DNA of 64,000 bases. Origin: Enterobacter kobei (GTDB taxonomy: Bacteria > Pseudomonadota > Gammaproteobacteria > Enterobacterales > Enterobacteriaceae). Of this stretch, positions 27,210 to 35,777 are shown in pieces. A program made the position numbers and the translations under genes. The notes below the pieces were generated by a model, which was given only the letters and a program-made list of their open reading frames with translations, had not been told where the DNA came from and searched no databases. The DNA lies in NCBI RefSeq assembly GCF_018323985.1, contig NZ_AP024590.1, positions 2,666,001 through 2,730,000 on the forward strand, given 5' to 3'. The first letter of the stretch is position 1. Each line of letters opens with the position of its first letter.

Positions 27210-27711
27210 CTTCGTTTGTATTACCCAGCATCGCGCAGGGTTTACCGATTACTCGAGCTCGTTTAATGAAGAAATTTTCCAGCGCTATTGCGGACCAGTA
27301 CCGCCGCTTCCTTGTAAACCATTTTCTCCATTACCTGATTCGCAGTGATACCGCTCCAGCTTGGCAACCAGGTTCTCTTTATTGATGAGCACACCCGCCC
27401 CTCTCATGTCCATAACGGCCGTACCTATAGCGTTATGGATCGGGCCCGACTTGTCTTTGCTCTTAGCACCACCTTATCTAATGAGGTTCAGGACCTGACG
27501 ACGAAGCCTATACTAAACTTCTCTGAACACACTACCTAAGCAAACAGTAATTTCAGTGTGGAGACAGATCAATATAGGCTACAACCTTCAGTTTAAAAGC
27601 TTGCTAACCGTAATCATTAATACACTCATAAATAGAAACATTTAAAATTTAAGTTGCTTATATTGTGTTTATCAATGATTTTTTCTAGCGTGCTTACACA
27701 AAATATCAGCG
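27210..27711. other. Intergenic region, ydfK to invertase
   Basis: 502 bp. A 64-codon plus-strand frame (27345-27539) has no domain or good start and is not called. The bases after 27540 are very AT-rich. I see no clear attachment-site core here. Confidence 0.45.
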
Positions 27712-28281
27712 CTAAAAACGGGACTGAGCTTGTTTAGAAGCCGGGAATTTTTTATATAAAGTGCACACGGCCACGTCAAAGATGATGGCCACCTGCTTTC
27801 TGCGCACCCCGTTCTCTATAAGCCTCCCGGCCTGCGCCCACTGCTCTGCAGATAGCTTCGGCCTGCGACCACCGATGCGGCCCTTTGCGCGAGCAACTGC
27901 CAGCCCGGCGCGGGTTCGTTCAACGATAAGCTCTCTTTCCATTTCCGCCAGCGCTGACATGATGTGAAATATGAAGCGTCCCATCGGGCTGGACGTGTCA
28001 ATACTGTCTGTGAGGCTGCGAAAATGAACCCCACGCTGGCGGAGCTCATCCACCAACAAAACCAGATTGCGCATGCTGCGACCCAAGCGATCCAACTTCC
28101 AGACCACCAGAGTATCGCCCTCTTTTAACTCCCGAAGCACCCTTTTTAGCGCGGGACGATTAGCAACAGTACCGCTCATTTTATCTTCGAAAATCTGCTC
28201 ACATCCTGCGCGTTCAAGTGCCTGCCGCTGGAGATCGGTGTTTTGGTCACTTGTTGATACTCTTGCATAGCCAATTTGCAT
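27712..28281 (-). CDS. pin: Pin/Gin-type serine DNA invertase
   Basis: A 189-residue serine recombinase. The catalytic Ser is residue 9 in Y-A-R-V-S-T, with W-K-L-D-R-L-G-R-S (active-site Arg residues) near 62-70 and a C-terminal helix-turn-helix for site binding. The long E helix A-L-A-E-M-E-R-E-L-I-x-E-R-T is typical. It lies just outside the segment bounded by two inverted crossover sites and should invert it, probably with Fis. Closest in kind to PinR/PinQ/PinE. Confidence 0.93.
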   Translation of the reverse strand: MQIGYARVSTSDQNTDLQRQALERAGCEQIFEDKMSGTVANRPALKRVLRELKEGDTLVVWKLDRLGRSMRNLVLLVDELRQRGVHFRSLTDSIDTSSPMGRFIFHIMSALAEMERELIVERTRAGLAVARAKGRIGGRRPKLSAEQWAQAGRLIENGVRRKQVAIIFDVAVCTLYKKFPASKQAQSRF

Positions 28282-28350
28282 ATTTTTTCACCCAGTGATT
28301 TTGCCAAAAAACAGGTGAAGTTATCTGCATGGTATTTGAAGAGCAACCTA

Positions 28351-28989
28351 TCAAACCTCGGTTTGGGAGACTTGGCCACCGAAAAAAGTACAGGAATTAA
28401 AAAGCAGGTAGTGAAATTAGACCCGCAGCTTGGCAGCTCTGTAGAGCTTAGTGTGTTTACCCCAGGTGCCGGAGTGAAAAATGGTTCAGGTGTTGTATTC
28501 AAGCGTTCTGCATCCGATGCCTATGTCATCATGCAGTACAACACTTCGGGTGATTATGAAGTCAGCAACATGATAATGGGGATCGATACAGCTTCCCGTA
28601 ACGTATCCTGGGATTTTCAGTTGTCAGGAAACGCTGTTGCGAATGCCGGATCATGGCTGAGCAATTCTGACAAGCGCATTAAGAAAAACATCCAGACTAT
28701 AGAAAATCCACTGGAGAAGATGCGCAATATGCGCGGATACACCTGGGATCGTCTGGATAATGCGCCACCCGGTCAGGGATTTATTGCACAGGAACTTATG
28801 GAAGTGATGCCGACGGCAGTATTCGAGGGGGGACGCACAGAACTGAGAGACGGAACAATAGTTGAGAAGACCCTGTCGGTTGATGTAACAGGCGCATCGG
28901 CAGCCCTTCACCATGAGGCAATCCTTGCACTCATGGATGAAGTTAGCAGCTTGAAAAAGATTGTTGATGAGATGAAAGCGGAAAAGTAG
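28351..28989 (+). CDS. Silent tail-fibre C-terminal cassette with S74 peptidase domain
   Basis: An open frame without its own start signals, beginning in the crossover site as S-N-L-G-L-G, the same residues and frame as the expressed fibre at its site. It ends in an intramolecular-chaperone/S74 peptidase domain (S-D-x-R-I-K-K-N-I near residue 110 of the cassette, then P-G-Q-G-F-I-A-Q-E-L). That domain trims itself after fibre trimerisation. It is expressed only after inversion joins it to the N-terminal part encoded at 29748-30295. It ends 13 bases from the stop of the active fibre, tail to tail. Confidence 0.85.
   Translation, partial: SNLGLGDLATEKSTGIKKQVVKLDPQLGSSVELSVFTPGAGVKNGSGVVFKRSASDAYVIMQYNTSGDYEVSNMIMGIDTASRNVSWDFQLSGNAVANAGSWLSNSDKRIKKNIQTIENPLEKMRNMRGYTWDRLDNAPPGQGFIAQELMEVMPTAVFEGGRTELRDGTIVEKTLSVDVTGASAALHHEAILALMDEVSSLKKIVDEMKAEK
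28353..28364 (+). repeat. Invertase crossover site, left
   Basis: AAACCTCGGTTT within TCAAACCTCGGTTTGGGA. The palindromic half-sites around a two-base centre match the gix/hix type site (gix core AAACC-GA-GGTTT on the other strand). It lies 72 bases upstream of the invertase start. Confidence 0.85.
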
Positions 28990-29002
28990 CTCTTGCAGAG
29001 AC

Positions 29003-30295
29003 TCACTTTTTTTGGTTGAACAATGAATTGGCAGGCATTTCTACCCTAACGCAGACGAACTGGTCAGCCGGAATATCAACAGGATCTCCGTTTTCGATGC
29101 CTTCCTTTTCATTTCTGGCAAATTTCGGAGCAGATGAATGCGTGCGGTGATATGTTTTTACCAGTACAGATCCGTCGGCGTTAACCTCATAGTCCAGCCA
29201 TATTAGCGGTTGCTTATTCCGATCAGAAGGGATCTCAAAACCCCCGTCTATCCCGCCCCAGGCAGCATCAGAATTGAGCGCCTCACAACCTTCAATGAGG
29301 TACTGGCCTACATCCAGGCGAGTGACCCTCAAGCCTGCTGATTCATTGTTTGTTTCATAACGGCCATCTTTAAAAATTTTCACAACCGGAGAGGCTCGCT
29401 TGAGAAAACCGTTTGCATCTACCGTTGTATTTTGGGAATGCCACAACTCCATTAATGTGATATTTCCAGTGGGTGACGTAGAACTGTAAGACGCTTTAGC
29501 GATAAAGGCTCTGTTTGCCATCCCATAGCTTATACCCAGTTCGCCCCACTCTGATGTTGTTGGTCCGGGCAGAACCTGAATGACACAACTTTCAGGAAAC
29601 AAGCCGCCAGAAACCCCTGGTTCATATATACCTTGCCAGACTTTATCCACTGGATTTGCAGAAGCTGACCGACCTTTATGGACAGCCGCTAACTTGCCAA
29701 CCTCAAAGCCTACTTCTTTTACTGCTGCACTTCCTAAACCGAGGTTTGAGCGAGCGTCCTCTGCCTTAGTTGCACCGGTACCGCCCATGGCAACAGGCAG
29801 CGCATCGTTAACGAAGCCTATATTTTTCCTGGCACCTGCAGCATCAGTAGCCCCTGTCCCTCCGCTTGCAACAGGCAGTGCGCCATTGCTTCCCTTTTGC
29901 AGTAACTTACCAATCGCAGGGATGATTAAGCTCTGCCCGTTAATGGTAACAGTGACACTCTGATTGGCTGTCGTAGTGGCAAAAGTTTCCCATGCACCGA
30001 TGTTCTCATCATATTCATTGATGAGCTGGGAAATGCTCTGGGCGAGCCCGTCAACGGAAAGACTGTCCGTAACAAAAATACCGTAACGCTGGTCACTGAC
30101 TGCCGGTGATGCTGCAGGCGTAACGGTAAGGGATGTGGCGCTGTTGATTGTCGTTATCTGAACGAGCTGCACGGGGTTGGATGCAATCAGCAGCGTCTGC
30201 CCGATACGGATCTGGCTGGCTGGCGCAGTGAAATTTGTCCCGCTACCTGTAACCGTATTCCCGCTGAATGAAATCGTACCTGCGTTATAAATCAT
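29003..30295 (-). CDS. Tail fibre protein, current phase
   Basis: A 430-residue fibre. The N-terminal ~180 residues are constant, with phage fibre repeats of the A-L-P-V-A-x-G-G-T-G-A-T type at about 140 and 165. They run to the crossover site at S-N-L-G-L-G (near residue 183). Residues 184-430 are the variable receptor-binding part now in use. It has no S74 domain, unlike the silent alternative. It attaches near the central tail tip and should determine host surface binding. Confidence 0.87.
   Translation of the reverse strand: MIYNAGTISFSGNTVTGSGTNFTAPASQIRIGQTLLIASNPVQLVQITTINSATSLTVTPAASPAVSDQRYGIFVTDSLSVDGLAQSISQLINEYDENIGAWETFATTTANQSVTVTINGQSLIIPAIGKLLQKGSNGALPVASGGTGATDAAGARKNIGFVNDALPVAMGGTGATKAEDARSNLGLGSAAVKEVGFEVGKLAAVHKGRSASANPVDKVWQGIYEPGVSGGLFPESCVIQVLPGPTTSEWGELGISYGMANRAFIAKASYSSTSPTGNITLMELWHSQNTTVDANGFLKRASPVVKIFKDGRYETNNESAGLRVTRLDVGQYLIEGCEALNSDAAWGGIDGGFEIPSDRNKQPLIWLDYEVNADGSVLVKTYHRTHSSAPKFARNEKEGIENGDPVDIPADQFVCVRVEMPANSLFNQKK
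29736..29747 (-). repeat. Invertase crossover site, right
   Basis: AAACCGAGGTTT, the inverted partner of 28353-28364; on the minus strand TCAAACCTCGGTTTAGGA. The two sites are about 1.38 kb apart and face each other, so recombination inverts the segment and swaps the fibre ends. Confidence 0.85.
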
Positions 30296-30310
30296 TTTTT
30301 CTCCGGCAAT

Positions 30311-30334
30311 AAAAAACCCGCCGAAGCGGGTTTA
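30311..30334. terminator. Terminator between cor and tail fibre
   Basis: AAAAAACCCGC-CGAA-GCGGGTTT, a bidirectional hairpin upstream of the fibre gene and 23 bases past the cor stop. Confidence 0.75.
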
Positions 30335-30356
30335 TGTTTCTGCTGATATTAGAAAT

Positions 30357-30590
30357 TTACTGGCATGTGGAACGGCTAAAATTATTCCTGATAACATATT
30401 TCCAGTTAAAGGGATAACCGGCCCTGTATTTTGTTTGCCCGTTTATTTTCTTGATGTCATATATCTGAACCGTTGTCATCTGCCCGCCGATCATCGCAGA
30501 TGCAGTGCATACTGGGGGCTGGCGCGGCGGAATAGAAGAGCATCCTGCAATCATGAAGGTTGCGAGAATAACCGAAATGTATTTTCTCAT
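30357..30590 (-). CDS. cor: Superinfection-exclusion lipoprotein Cor
   Basis: A 77-residue lipoprotein. The signal peptide ends in lipobox I-A-G-C (Cys17), and the mature part has V-C-T-A-S-A-M-I-G, T-V-Q-I-Y-D-I, Y-R-A-G-Y-P-F-N-W and a final S-T-C-Q. These match Cor of phi80, N15 and related phages. Cor sits in the outer membrane and blocks FhuA, so lysogens resist FhuA-dependent phages (T1, T5, phi80) and released virions are not titrated. It is a lysogenic-conversion gene at the tail-operon end, as in phi80. Confidence 0.85.
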   Translation of the reverse strand: MRKYISVILATFMIAGCSSIPPRQPPVCTASAMIGGQMTTVQIYDIKKINGQTKYRAGYPFNWKYVIRNNFSRSTCQ

Positions 30591-30680
30591 GGTTGACTCG
30601 TGATGAATTTAATATTTCAAGAAAACATAACAGCAACCATTAAATATTGATAATTGCTTTATCAGATCGTTTTACAACAA

Positions 30681-30701
30681 TTGATCGTTTAAAACGATCA
30701 A
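30681..30701. repeat. Perfect 10+10 palindrome upstream of cor
   Basis: TTGATCGTTT-A-AAACGATCAA, between the last tail gene and cor, about 90 bases before the cor start. It is either the end-of-tail terminator (with a weak T-rich tail) or an operator for cor expression in lysogens. Confidence 0.7.
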
Positions 30702-30705
30702 TTTA

Positions 30706-31371
30706 TCAGTCGTAATTAGCGAGGTTCAGCGCATAGACGCTGTTCTTCATATTGTGATAGACAAGATTGGAAACCCCGCTCCCGGCGCTGCCTCCGTTCA
30801 TTGCCTGTTCAATCTGTGTTGTTGCACCATTGAAAACTGCTGAAAAGAAATACTGTGATGACCAGGGGCGCGTTCCACCGTCAATGATAACCCCTGTCGC
30901 CAGGCCGGACGTTGATGGAATGATGCCGAACTTTCCTGGCAGCGTGGTGTTAATCGAAAAACCAGCGCTGTCGCTTCCGTTTGTGCCGATTGCCTGAAGA
31001 TCTTTTAGCACCCTGGTTTCGTTTGTCAGGATGCAGACACCCTGTTCGTCCCAGATGGCAATACCCCAGTCCGGCAACGTCTGCTGGAAAATCGTGAAAA
31101 AATACACGTATGCGGTACCGGCCCCGGATGGGTTGCTGAACGTGACGTTGCAGACATTCTCCACAACGGTGTAGCTCACAATACAGCTAATTGTCGTGTA
31201 AACAAAAGGGATGACAGGCCTGCCCGCGGGAAACGCCTGTGAAATAGTTGTCACCGCGCCGGAGGATGTGGAAATATCAGCGCTCTTTTTGCTGTACATC
31301 GCCAGAGGTATCGACCGTGGCGTGATGAATGGCGCGCCGTTTTCTGTAACCAGTAATGCTCCCCAGTCCAT
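30706..31371 (-). CDS. Phage tail-tip associated protein
   Basis: A 221-residue protein starting M-D-W-G-A-L-L-V-T-E-N-G, with a repeat of that pattern at P-D-W-G-I-A-I-W-D-E-Q-G near residue 98. Mostly beta-rich and Ser/Thr-rich. Located immediately after the host-specificity protein genes and coupled to the gene before it by a one-base TAATG overlap. Similar proteins follow gpJ in phi80/N15-like phages. Its function (tail tip or fibre accessory) is inferred from position. Confidence 0.7.
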   Translation of the reverse strand: MDWGALLVTENGAPFITPRSIPLAMYSKKSADISTSSGAVTTISQAFPAGRPVIPFVYTTISCIVSYTVVENVCNVTFSNPSGAGTAYVYFFTIFQQTLPDWGIAIWDEQGVCILTNETRVLKDLQAIGTNGSDSAGFSINTTLPGKFGIIPSTSGLATGVIIDGGTRPWSSQYFFSAVFNGATTQIEQAMNGGSAGSGVSNLVYHNMKNSVYALNLANYD

Positions 31372-31682
31372 TAGTTTGCCCTCAGATAAACAATGATAAA
31401 TCCGTTGATCGCCGGATAGGTTTCTGCGCCGAAATTATTTTCGGCCGCAGCGCCAAGGGTGATGGTGCCTCCTGACACGGTAATAGTGCGACGTGCTGTG
31501 GTGTAGTTGGCGCTGGCGGTCACCTGCAGAAATTCCATGCGAAACCCTGCGGGGACTACATAACTCGCCGCCCCCGACTGCTGCCCGGCAGCAACCGCGA
31601 AAAACCCCAGTACGCTGATGGGCACAAGCCCATAGTTATTGGGGGTGCCACTGGCGTCCCAGGTCTGAATTCCCCATGCCAC
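31371..31682 (-). CDS. Phage tail-tip associated protein, short
   Basis: A 103-residue protein beginning with GTG: M-A-W-G-I-Q-T-W-D-A-S-G. The same W-G-x-x-x-W-D motif is found in the next gene, so the two share a domain. The start is fixed by the TAGTG overlap with the stop of the J-like gene, which implies translational coupling. A longer frame reaching 31799 would overlap J deeply and is rejected. A structural accessory protein by position. Confidence 0.7.
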   Translation of the reverse strand: MAWGIQTWDASGTPNNYGLVPISVLGFFAVAAGQQSGAASYVVPAGFRMEFLQVTASANYTTARRTITVSGGTITLGAAAENNFGAETYPAINGFIIVYLRAN

Positions 31683-34600
31683 TAAAATACCCCCGTAATT
31701 TTTCCGATCTGCACACGCAAGCGGTTTGTATCTCTGATGCTGATGGTAACGTTTGTCTGCTTCATTGCTCCGGTACCGTCGGTGCCGTAATTCTCCCACG
31801 AGCCGCCTTTATCAAGCTTCCAGCCAACAGCACCTGCCACATAGTTATTCGACTGGATATAGTTGCCGATTTTGGCGTTGCTGATGGTGCCATCCTGAAT
31901 GAACGTTTCCCGGATGAAGGTCTGCCCGTTCTGAATAACGAATGGCAGCGATACAACGGCACCGGCCTGCGTGGTAACAGCAAAACGGTCTGCCAGAAAA
32001 ATTACCTGTGATTGCATGCCGCCGGGTGTATTTTGTACCCCTATGCCCATACCTGCAGCGTAATACTGGCCGTTAGCGGCAACGCCAACTTTGATGTTAT
32101 ACATCGCGTTGAGATTGCCGTTTACATCTGCCACCGCCTGCGCTGTCTGGTTGATGGCAGCGGTCTGCCCGTTCACCGTCACCGTCAGAGAGTTAATCTT
32201 CGTGGCGGATGCCTGGGTAAAGTCAGCCAGCGTTTCCGTCAGGTCAGTCGCGTTCGAAACATTCCCACCCGCAGACGCATCAAGCGTAACCAGCGCCCGG
32301 GCAACTGCCTGGCTGGTATCCGCGATGGTGGTGTCTATCCGGTCAATTTTTGCCACATTATCGTTATTGGTGACAGTCTGGGATCGGCGGGAAGTCACCT
32401 GCGCCAGGCTGTTCTGGATCACGGCAATTGAGGAGTTTTTGACCCCGCCGGTCATCCCATCCATTGAGAGACTGATTTCATCGATTTTTACTTCAGCCTT
32501 TGAAAGGCCATCGGAGTTTTGCTGGATTTGTAACGCCTGTTGCTCAAGCTGATCGGCGTTTTCCTGAATATCTGTCACCATTCCGGCAATAGTTTCATTG
32601 CTGTCTACGGCGTTCTCTATCAGGTCCTTAAATACTTCCGATTCTTTCATGTCATTCAGAATGTCATCGGTGATGGCACTGACATCAATAGACGAGGTAC
32701 CCATAACCCAGGCAGTCCAGTCGCCGACATTCCCAATACGGTCTACGAGTCGCGCCCGGTACCATTGCCGCACTCCTGCAGGCATGGGGCCGTGCTGGTA
32801 ACTGACTGCCGGGTATGGCAGCAGTGCCAGCAGCTCAGGGTTGGCTTTGTCGTCCGTCGTGGCGCGCTGCAGCTCGGTATAGGATGTGTCACCCGATCCA
32901 TCCGGGAAGGACCACGTCACATCAATCGCCCACACAACATCATCCGTTGCCAGAAGATTCTGCGGTGTGCCTGGCTTACCGGTTTTCCCGGTCAGATAAG
33001 TAGTATCAGCGTAGCCCCATGGAGAAGAAGACTCCTGGGCATTCATGGCGCGAACGCGAACGTCATAGCTGCCGGTATAAATGCCCTGAATTGAAAAGCC
33101 CTGCGCACTTGTGACGGCGACGTTGATCCAGTCCCCGTTATCCTTGCGCCACTGAGCCATATAGCGAATAGCGCCATCCACCTTGTCCCAGGTGACATTC
33201 ATCGTCGCAACGTTCAGCCCTTGGGCAACATGATCCACCTCTGTGATGATGATGTTTTTCGGTGCGGGTATTACGCTGATCGGGGTGACGGTGATCGGCG
33301 CCGGGTCGATGCGCACCCCATCATCTATGTACCGGTATTTGTTCGGGTCGTGCTGTACGGCAGTAATGGTAAAGCCGCCGTTACTGTCATCGTTCGCACT
33401 GATGGAGGTCACACGGAAATACTGAATCGCCAGGCTGTCACTGTCGATGGCCCACACCGCACCCGCCGCCGGTGGCTGGCTGAATGCAGTATTCACGGTC
33501 ACCGTTTTCTTGTCACTGCTGACAGCGCCAATGGTGCGGGTCTGCGCCGACCCGTCAGGCAGGTTGACCACCAGCCGGTCACCTGCTGCGTAGTCAACGG
33601 CCCGGTCAAGGGTAATGTTTCGGCCACTGACCGCGCTGATGCGACCGCCGTTCTGTTTACCGGCGCGGAACGGGTCAGCCACACCGATGATCTCCGCCGG
33701 TAACGGAATGTAGCCATCCAACCCCACCCCGAAAGAAATGGTACCGTCGCGCGCGTTCGACAGAATAGCCCAGCGGCCCCGGCGGTGCGCCTCACTCTGT
33801 GACGTACAACCAATCGCCGTAAGCGACATCTGGTTTACGTTGTAACGCTCAACCAGTTTTTCGTCATACACGCCTTCTACGGTGTCGCTGTAATGGTTCT
33901 GAGGATCTGACCAGGATACCAGTGCCGATGAATAGCGGTTCTTATAACTGCCGCTGCCGTAGGTGAACAGACCGTCAATCACATTTGAGGCGTGGTAAAC
34001 AAAATCCACATCGTCCTGCGGTACGTCCGCGCGCACGAATATCTGATCGTTTCCCCAGAAGGTTATCCCCCGGAACACAGCGGCCAGATCGCTCAGTACG
34101 GTATAGGCATCCTGCTGGCTCTGGATGAAGACGTTGCAGGTGAAGCGAGGTTCTGTGCCACCGGCGCCATTCGACACTTTCTCATCGCAATACTGAGAAA
34201 TGGCATAAAGTGCCCACTTATCAATCATGCTGGCATCGACGCGGTTACCCATGCCGTAAATTTCATCCAGCACCAGATCATAGAAAATCCAGGCCGGGTT
34301 GTTGGTGTAGGCCAGCTTAAAACCGCCAGACCACGTCCCGCTATAGGTGCGGGTAACCGGATCGTAAGTGTCCGGAACGCGGATTAATTTTCCCTTCGGC
34401 CTGCAGGTTACTTTCGGCGCGCCGCCGGAAAACTGGCTGCTGTCGACCTCGATATAAAGCAGAGCGCTGTTCGGATAACGAAGTTTGCTGTCGATCACTT
34501 CTGCAAAAGAGAAGACCTTTAAGCCGTTCACCAGTTTCGCGGACGTGGAGTCTGCTGTGATGCGGCGCACCCTGATTGACCAGCCTGTTGTTGCCTCCGG

Positions 34601-35149
34601 GAGATCGATACGATGATCGCGCTGATATTCAGAGGTGGTTTTGCCGTCAAATTTCCCGTCTACTACGGTGCGCCATGCTGCGCCATCGGTGGACAGATCA
34701 ATGGCGTACTGCGTGACGGTGCCGACCATATCGCCATTGTCTTTGTACATGTACTGTGCGGGCAGGCTGAGTTTGATGCGCACGGCATCAAGGGTCAGGT
34801 TGCTGAACTGGCGGGTCCATGGGACGGTGGTGGTCACCGCCACGTTAGCTGACAGCTCGTTATCCACCCCAGGCAGCCCCTGGATATAGGGCTGGTCCTG
34901 TGTGCCCTTGCGGTACTCCCATTTAACGCCGGTGAAGTTATAGCTGCCGTCGTCGTTCGCCAGCGCCGTATCGTTCAGGTAAATTTTCTGCGCGGTCAGG
35001 TCGCCCTGAATTTCTCCCTCAGACAGCACGACCAGCATTTTGAGTTTCGCATCCGACAGCAGATCGTCCGGTTGCTCAACCGGCGTATGCTGTTTACCGC
35101 CCCCGCCGCCCTTCCTGCCCTGAATGGTTTCGTTTTCCAGTAAACGCAT
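31682..35149 (-). CDS. Host-specificity / central tail-tip protein (gpJ-like)
   Basis: A 1155-residue tail-tip protein. The N-terminal region (1-600) matches lambda J in style (G-R-K-G-G-G-G-G-K, L-S-E-G-E-I-Q-G, A-Q-K-I-Y-L-N). Two fibronectin-III-type domains are near 640-830. A coiled-coil-forming stretch follows, and a C-terminal beta region (about 980-1155) should contact the receptor. With Cor nearby, FhuA is a reasonable candidate receptor, by analogy with phi80. AGGTGAG lies just before the ATG. Confidence 0.93.
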   Translation of the reverse strand: MRLLENETIQGRKGGGGGKQHTPVEQPDDLLSDAKLKMLVVLSEGEIQGDLTAQKIYLNDTALANDDGSYNFTGVKWEYRKGTQDQPYIQGLPGVDNELSANVAVTTTVPWTRQFSNLTLDAVRIKLSLPAQYMYKDNGDMVGTVTQYAIDLSTDGAAWRTVVDGKFDGKTTSEYQRDHRIDLPEATTGWSIRVRRITADSTSAKLVNGLKVFSFAEVIDSKLRYPNSALLYIEVDSSQFSGGAPKVTCRPKGKLIRVPDTYDPVTRTYSGTWSGGFKLAYTNNPAWIFYDLVLDEIYGMGNRVDASMIDKWALYAISQYCDEKVSNGAGGTEPRFTCNVFIQSQQDAYTVLSDLAAVFRGITFWGNDQIFVRADVPQDDVDFVYHASNVIDGLFTYGSGSYKNRYSSALVSWSDPQNHYSDTVEGVYDEKLVERYNVNQMSLTAIGCTSQSEAHRRGRWAILSNARDGTISFGVGLDGYIPLPAEIIGVADPFRAGKQNGGRISAVSGRNITLDRAVDYAAGDRLVVNLPDGSAQTRTIGAVSSDKKTVTVNTAFSQPPAAGAVWAIDSDSLAIQYFRVTSISANDDSNGGFTITAVQHDPNKYRYIDDGVRIDPAPITVTPISVIPAPKNIIITEVDHVAQGLNVATMNVTWDKVDGAIRYMAQWRKDNGDWINVAVTSAQGFSIQGIYTGSYDVRVRAMNAQESSSPWGYADTTYLTGKTGKPGTPQNLLATDDVVWAIDVTWSFPDGSGDTSYTELQRATTDDKANPELLALLPYPAVSYQHGPMPAGVRQWYRARLVDRIGNVGDWTAWVMGTSSIDVSAITDDILNDMKESEVFKDLIENAVDSNETIAGMVTDIQENADQLEQQALQIQQNSDGLSKAEVKIDEISLSMDGMTGGVKNSSIAVIQNSLAQVTSRRSQTVTNNDNVAKIDRIDTTIADTSQAVARALVTLDASAGGNVSNATDLTETLADFTQASATKINSLTVTVNGQTAAINQTAQAVADVNGNLNAMYNIKVGVAANGQYYAAGMGIGVQNTPGGMQSQVIFLADRFAVTTQAGAVVSLPFVIQNGQTFIRETFIQDGTISNAKIGNYIQSNNYVAGAVGWKLDKGGSWENYGTDGTGAMKQTNVTISIRDTNRLRVQIGKITGVF

Positions 35150-35162
35150 ATCTCACCTGTTG

Positions 35163-35777
35163 CTATTGCTGATCGCTGGAGAAAATCCCCGCACTGATAA
35201 TGGCCCCGCCAATCTCACGCTCACCGAACAGCACCGGGACCGGGTAGCCCATTGCCACGGTGTTCACCGGCGCGCCGAATGCGTAGTTGGGTTTATTGTC
35301 CGTGCTGGAAGATGCGCCGACATTGTATTTTGGTTGCGGGGTGAGCAGCTGAACCACGCCGCCAAGCATCATGCTCAGACCAAGGCCGGTTAACGCTGTC
35401 GTGGTCGCTGCGGCAGCGGCTGCGCTCATGCCAAGTGCGACAAGACTGCCGCCTGCGGTAAAGAAGGCTGCTACCAGCGCAACCGCACCGATGACAATCT
35501 GCAATACGCCGCCGCGCTTTGAACCTTCGGTGATGGCCGTAATCCGGTACACCTCCGATCCATTGGTCATATCGAATTCATCAAGGCCGATGTTGTGCTT
35601 ACCGTTGAAGAAGGCGAAGCGAATTCCATGCATATGCCCTTCTGACAGGTAGCGCTTAAAGCCCCGCACCTGGCTGCACATCGCGCGCAGCATTTCTGGC
35701 AGATCCGCCACGTCAAATTGATGTACGCGCCCGAATTTCTTCGCCATGCGCCCGTCAAGGATCAACGTTTTCAGCAT
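35163..35777 (-). CDS. Tail assembly protein I
   Basis: A 204-residue lambda gpI homologue. It has an N-terminal ubiquitin-like region and a central Gly/Ala-rich hydrophobic stretch (about 95-160), then Y-P-V-P-V-L-F-G-E-R-E-I-G-G. It is needed for tail-tip assembly but not retained in the virion. Its start overlaps the K-like gene by 23 bases. Confidence 0.9.
   Translation of the reverse strand: MLKTLILDGRMAKKFGRVHQFDVADLPEMLRAMCSQVRGFKRYLSEGHMHGIRFAFFNGKHNIGLDEFDMTNGSEVYRITAITEGSKRGGVLQIVIGAVALVAAFFTAGGSLVALGMSAAAAAATTTALTGLGLSMMLGGVVQLLTPQPKYNVGASSSTDNKPNYAFGAPVNTVAMGYPVPVLFGEREIGGAIISAGIFSSDQQ

Noticed and set aside
27345..27539. 64-codon plus-strand frame between ydfK and pin
   Set aside because: No ribosome-binding site, no motif, composition not coding-like.
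28276..28350. Start of the S74 cassette frame as an independent gene
   Set aside because: The frame only enters coding-type sequence at the crossover site; bases before it are the pin upstream region. It is a silent cassette.
31683..31799. Longer N-terminus for the 103-residue tail gene
   Set aside because: It would overlap the J-like gene by 118 bases; the GTG in the TAGTG overlap is the natural start.
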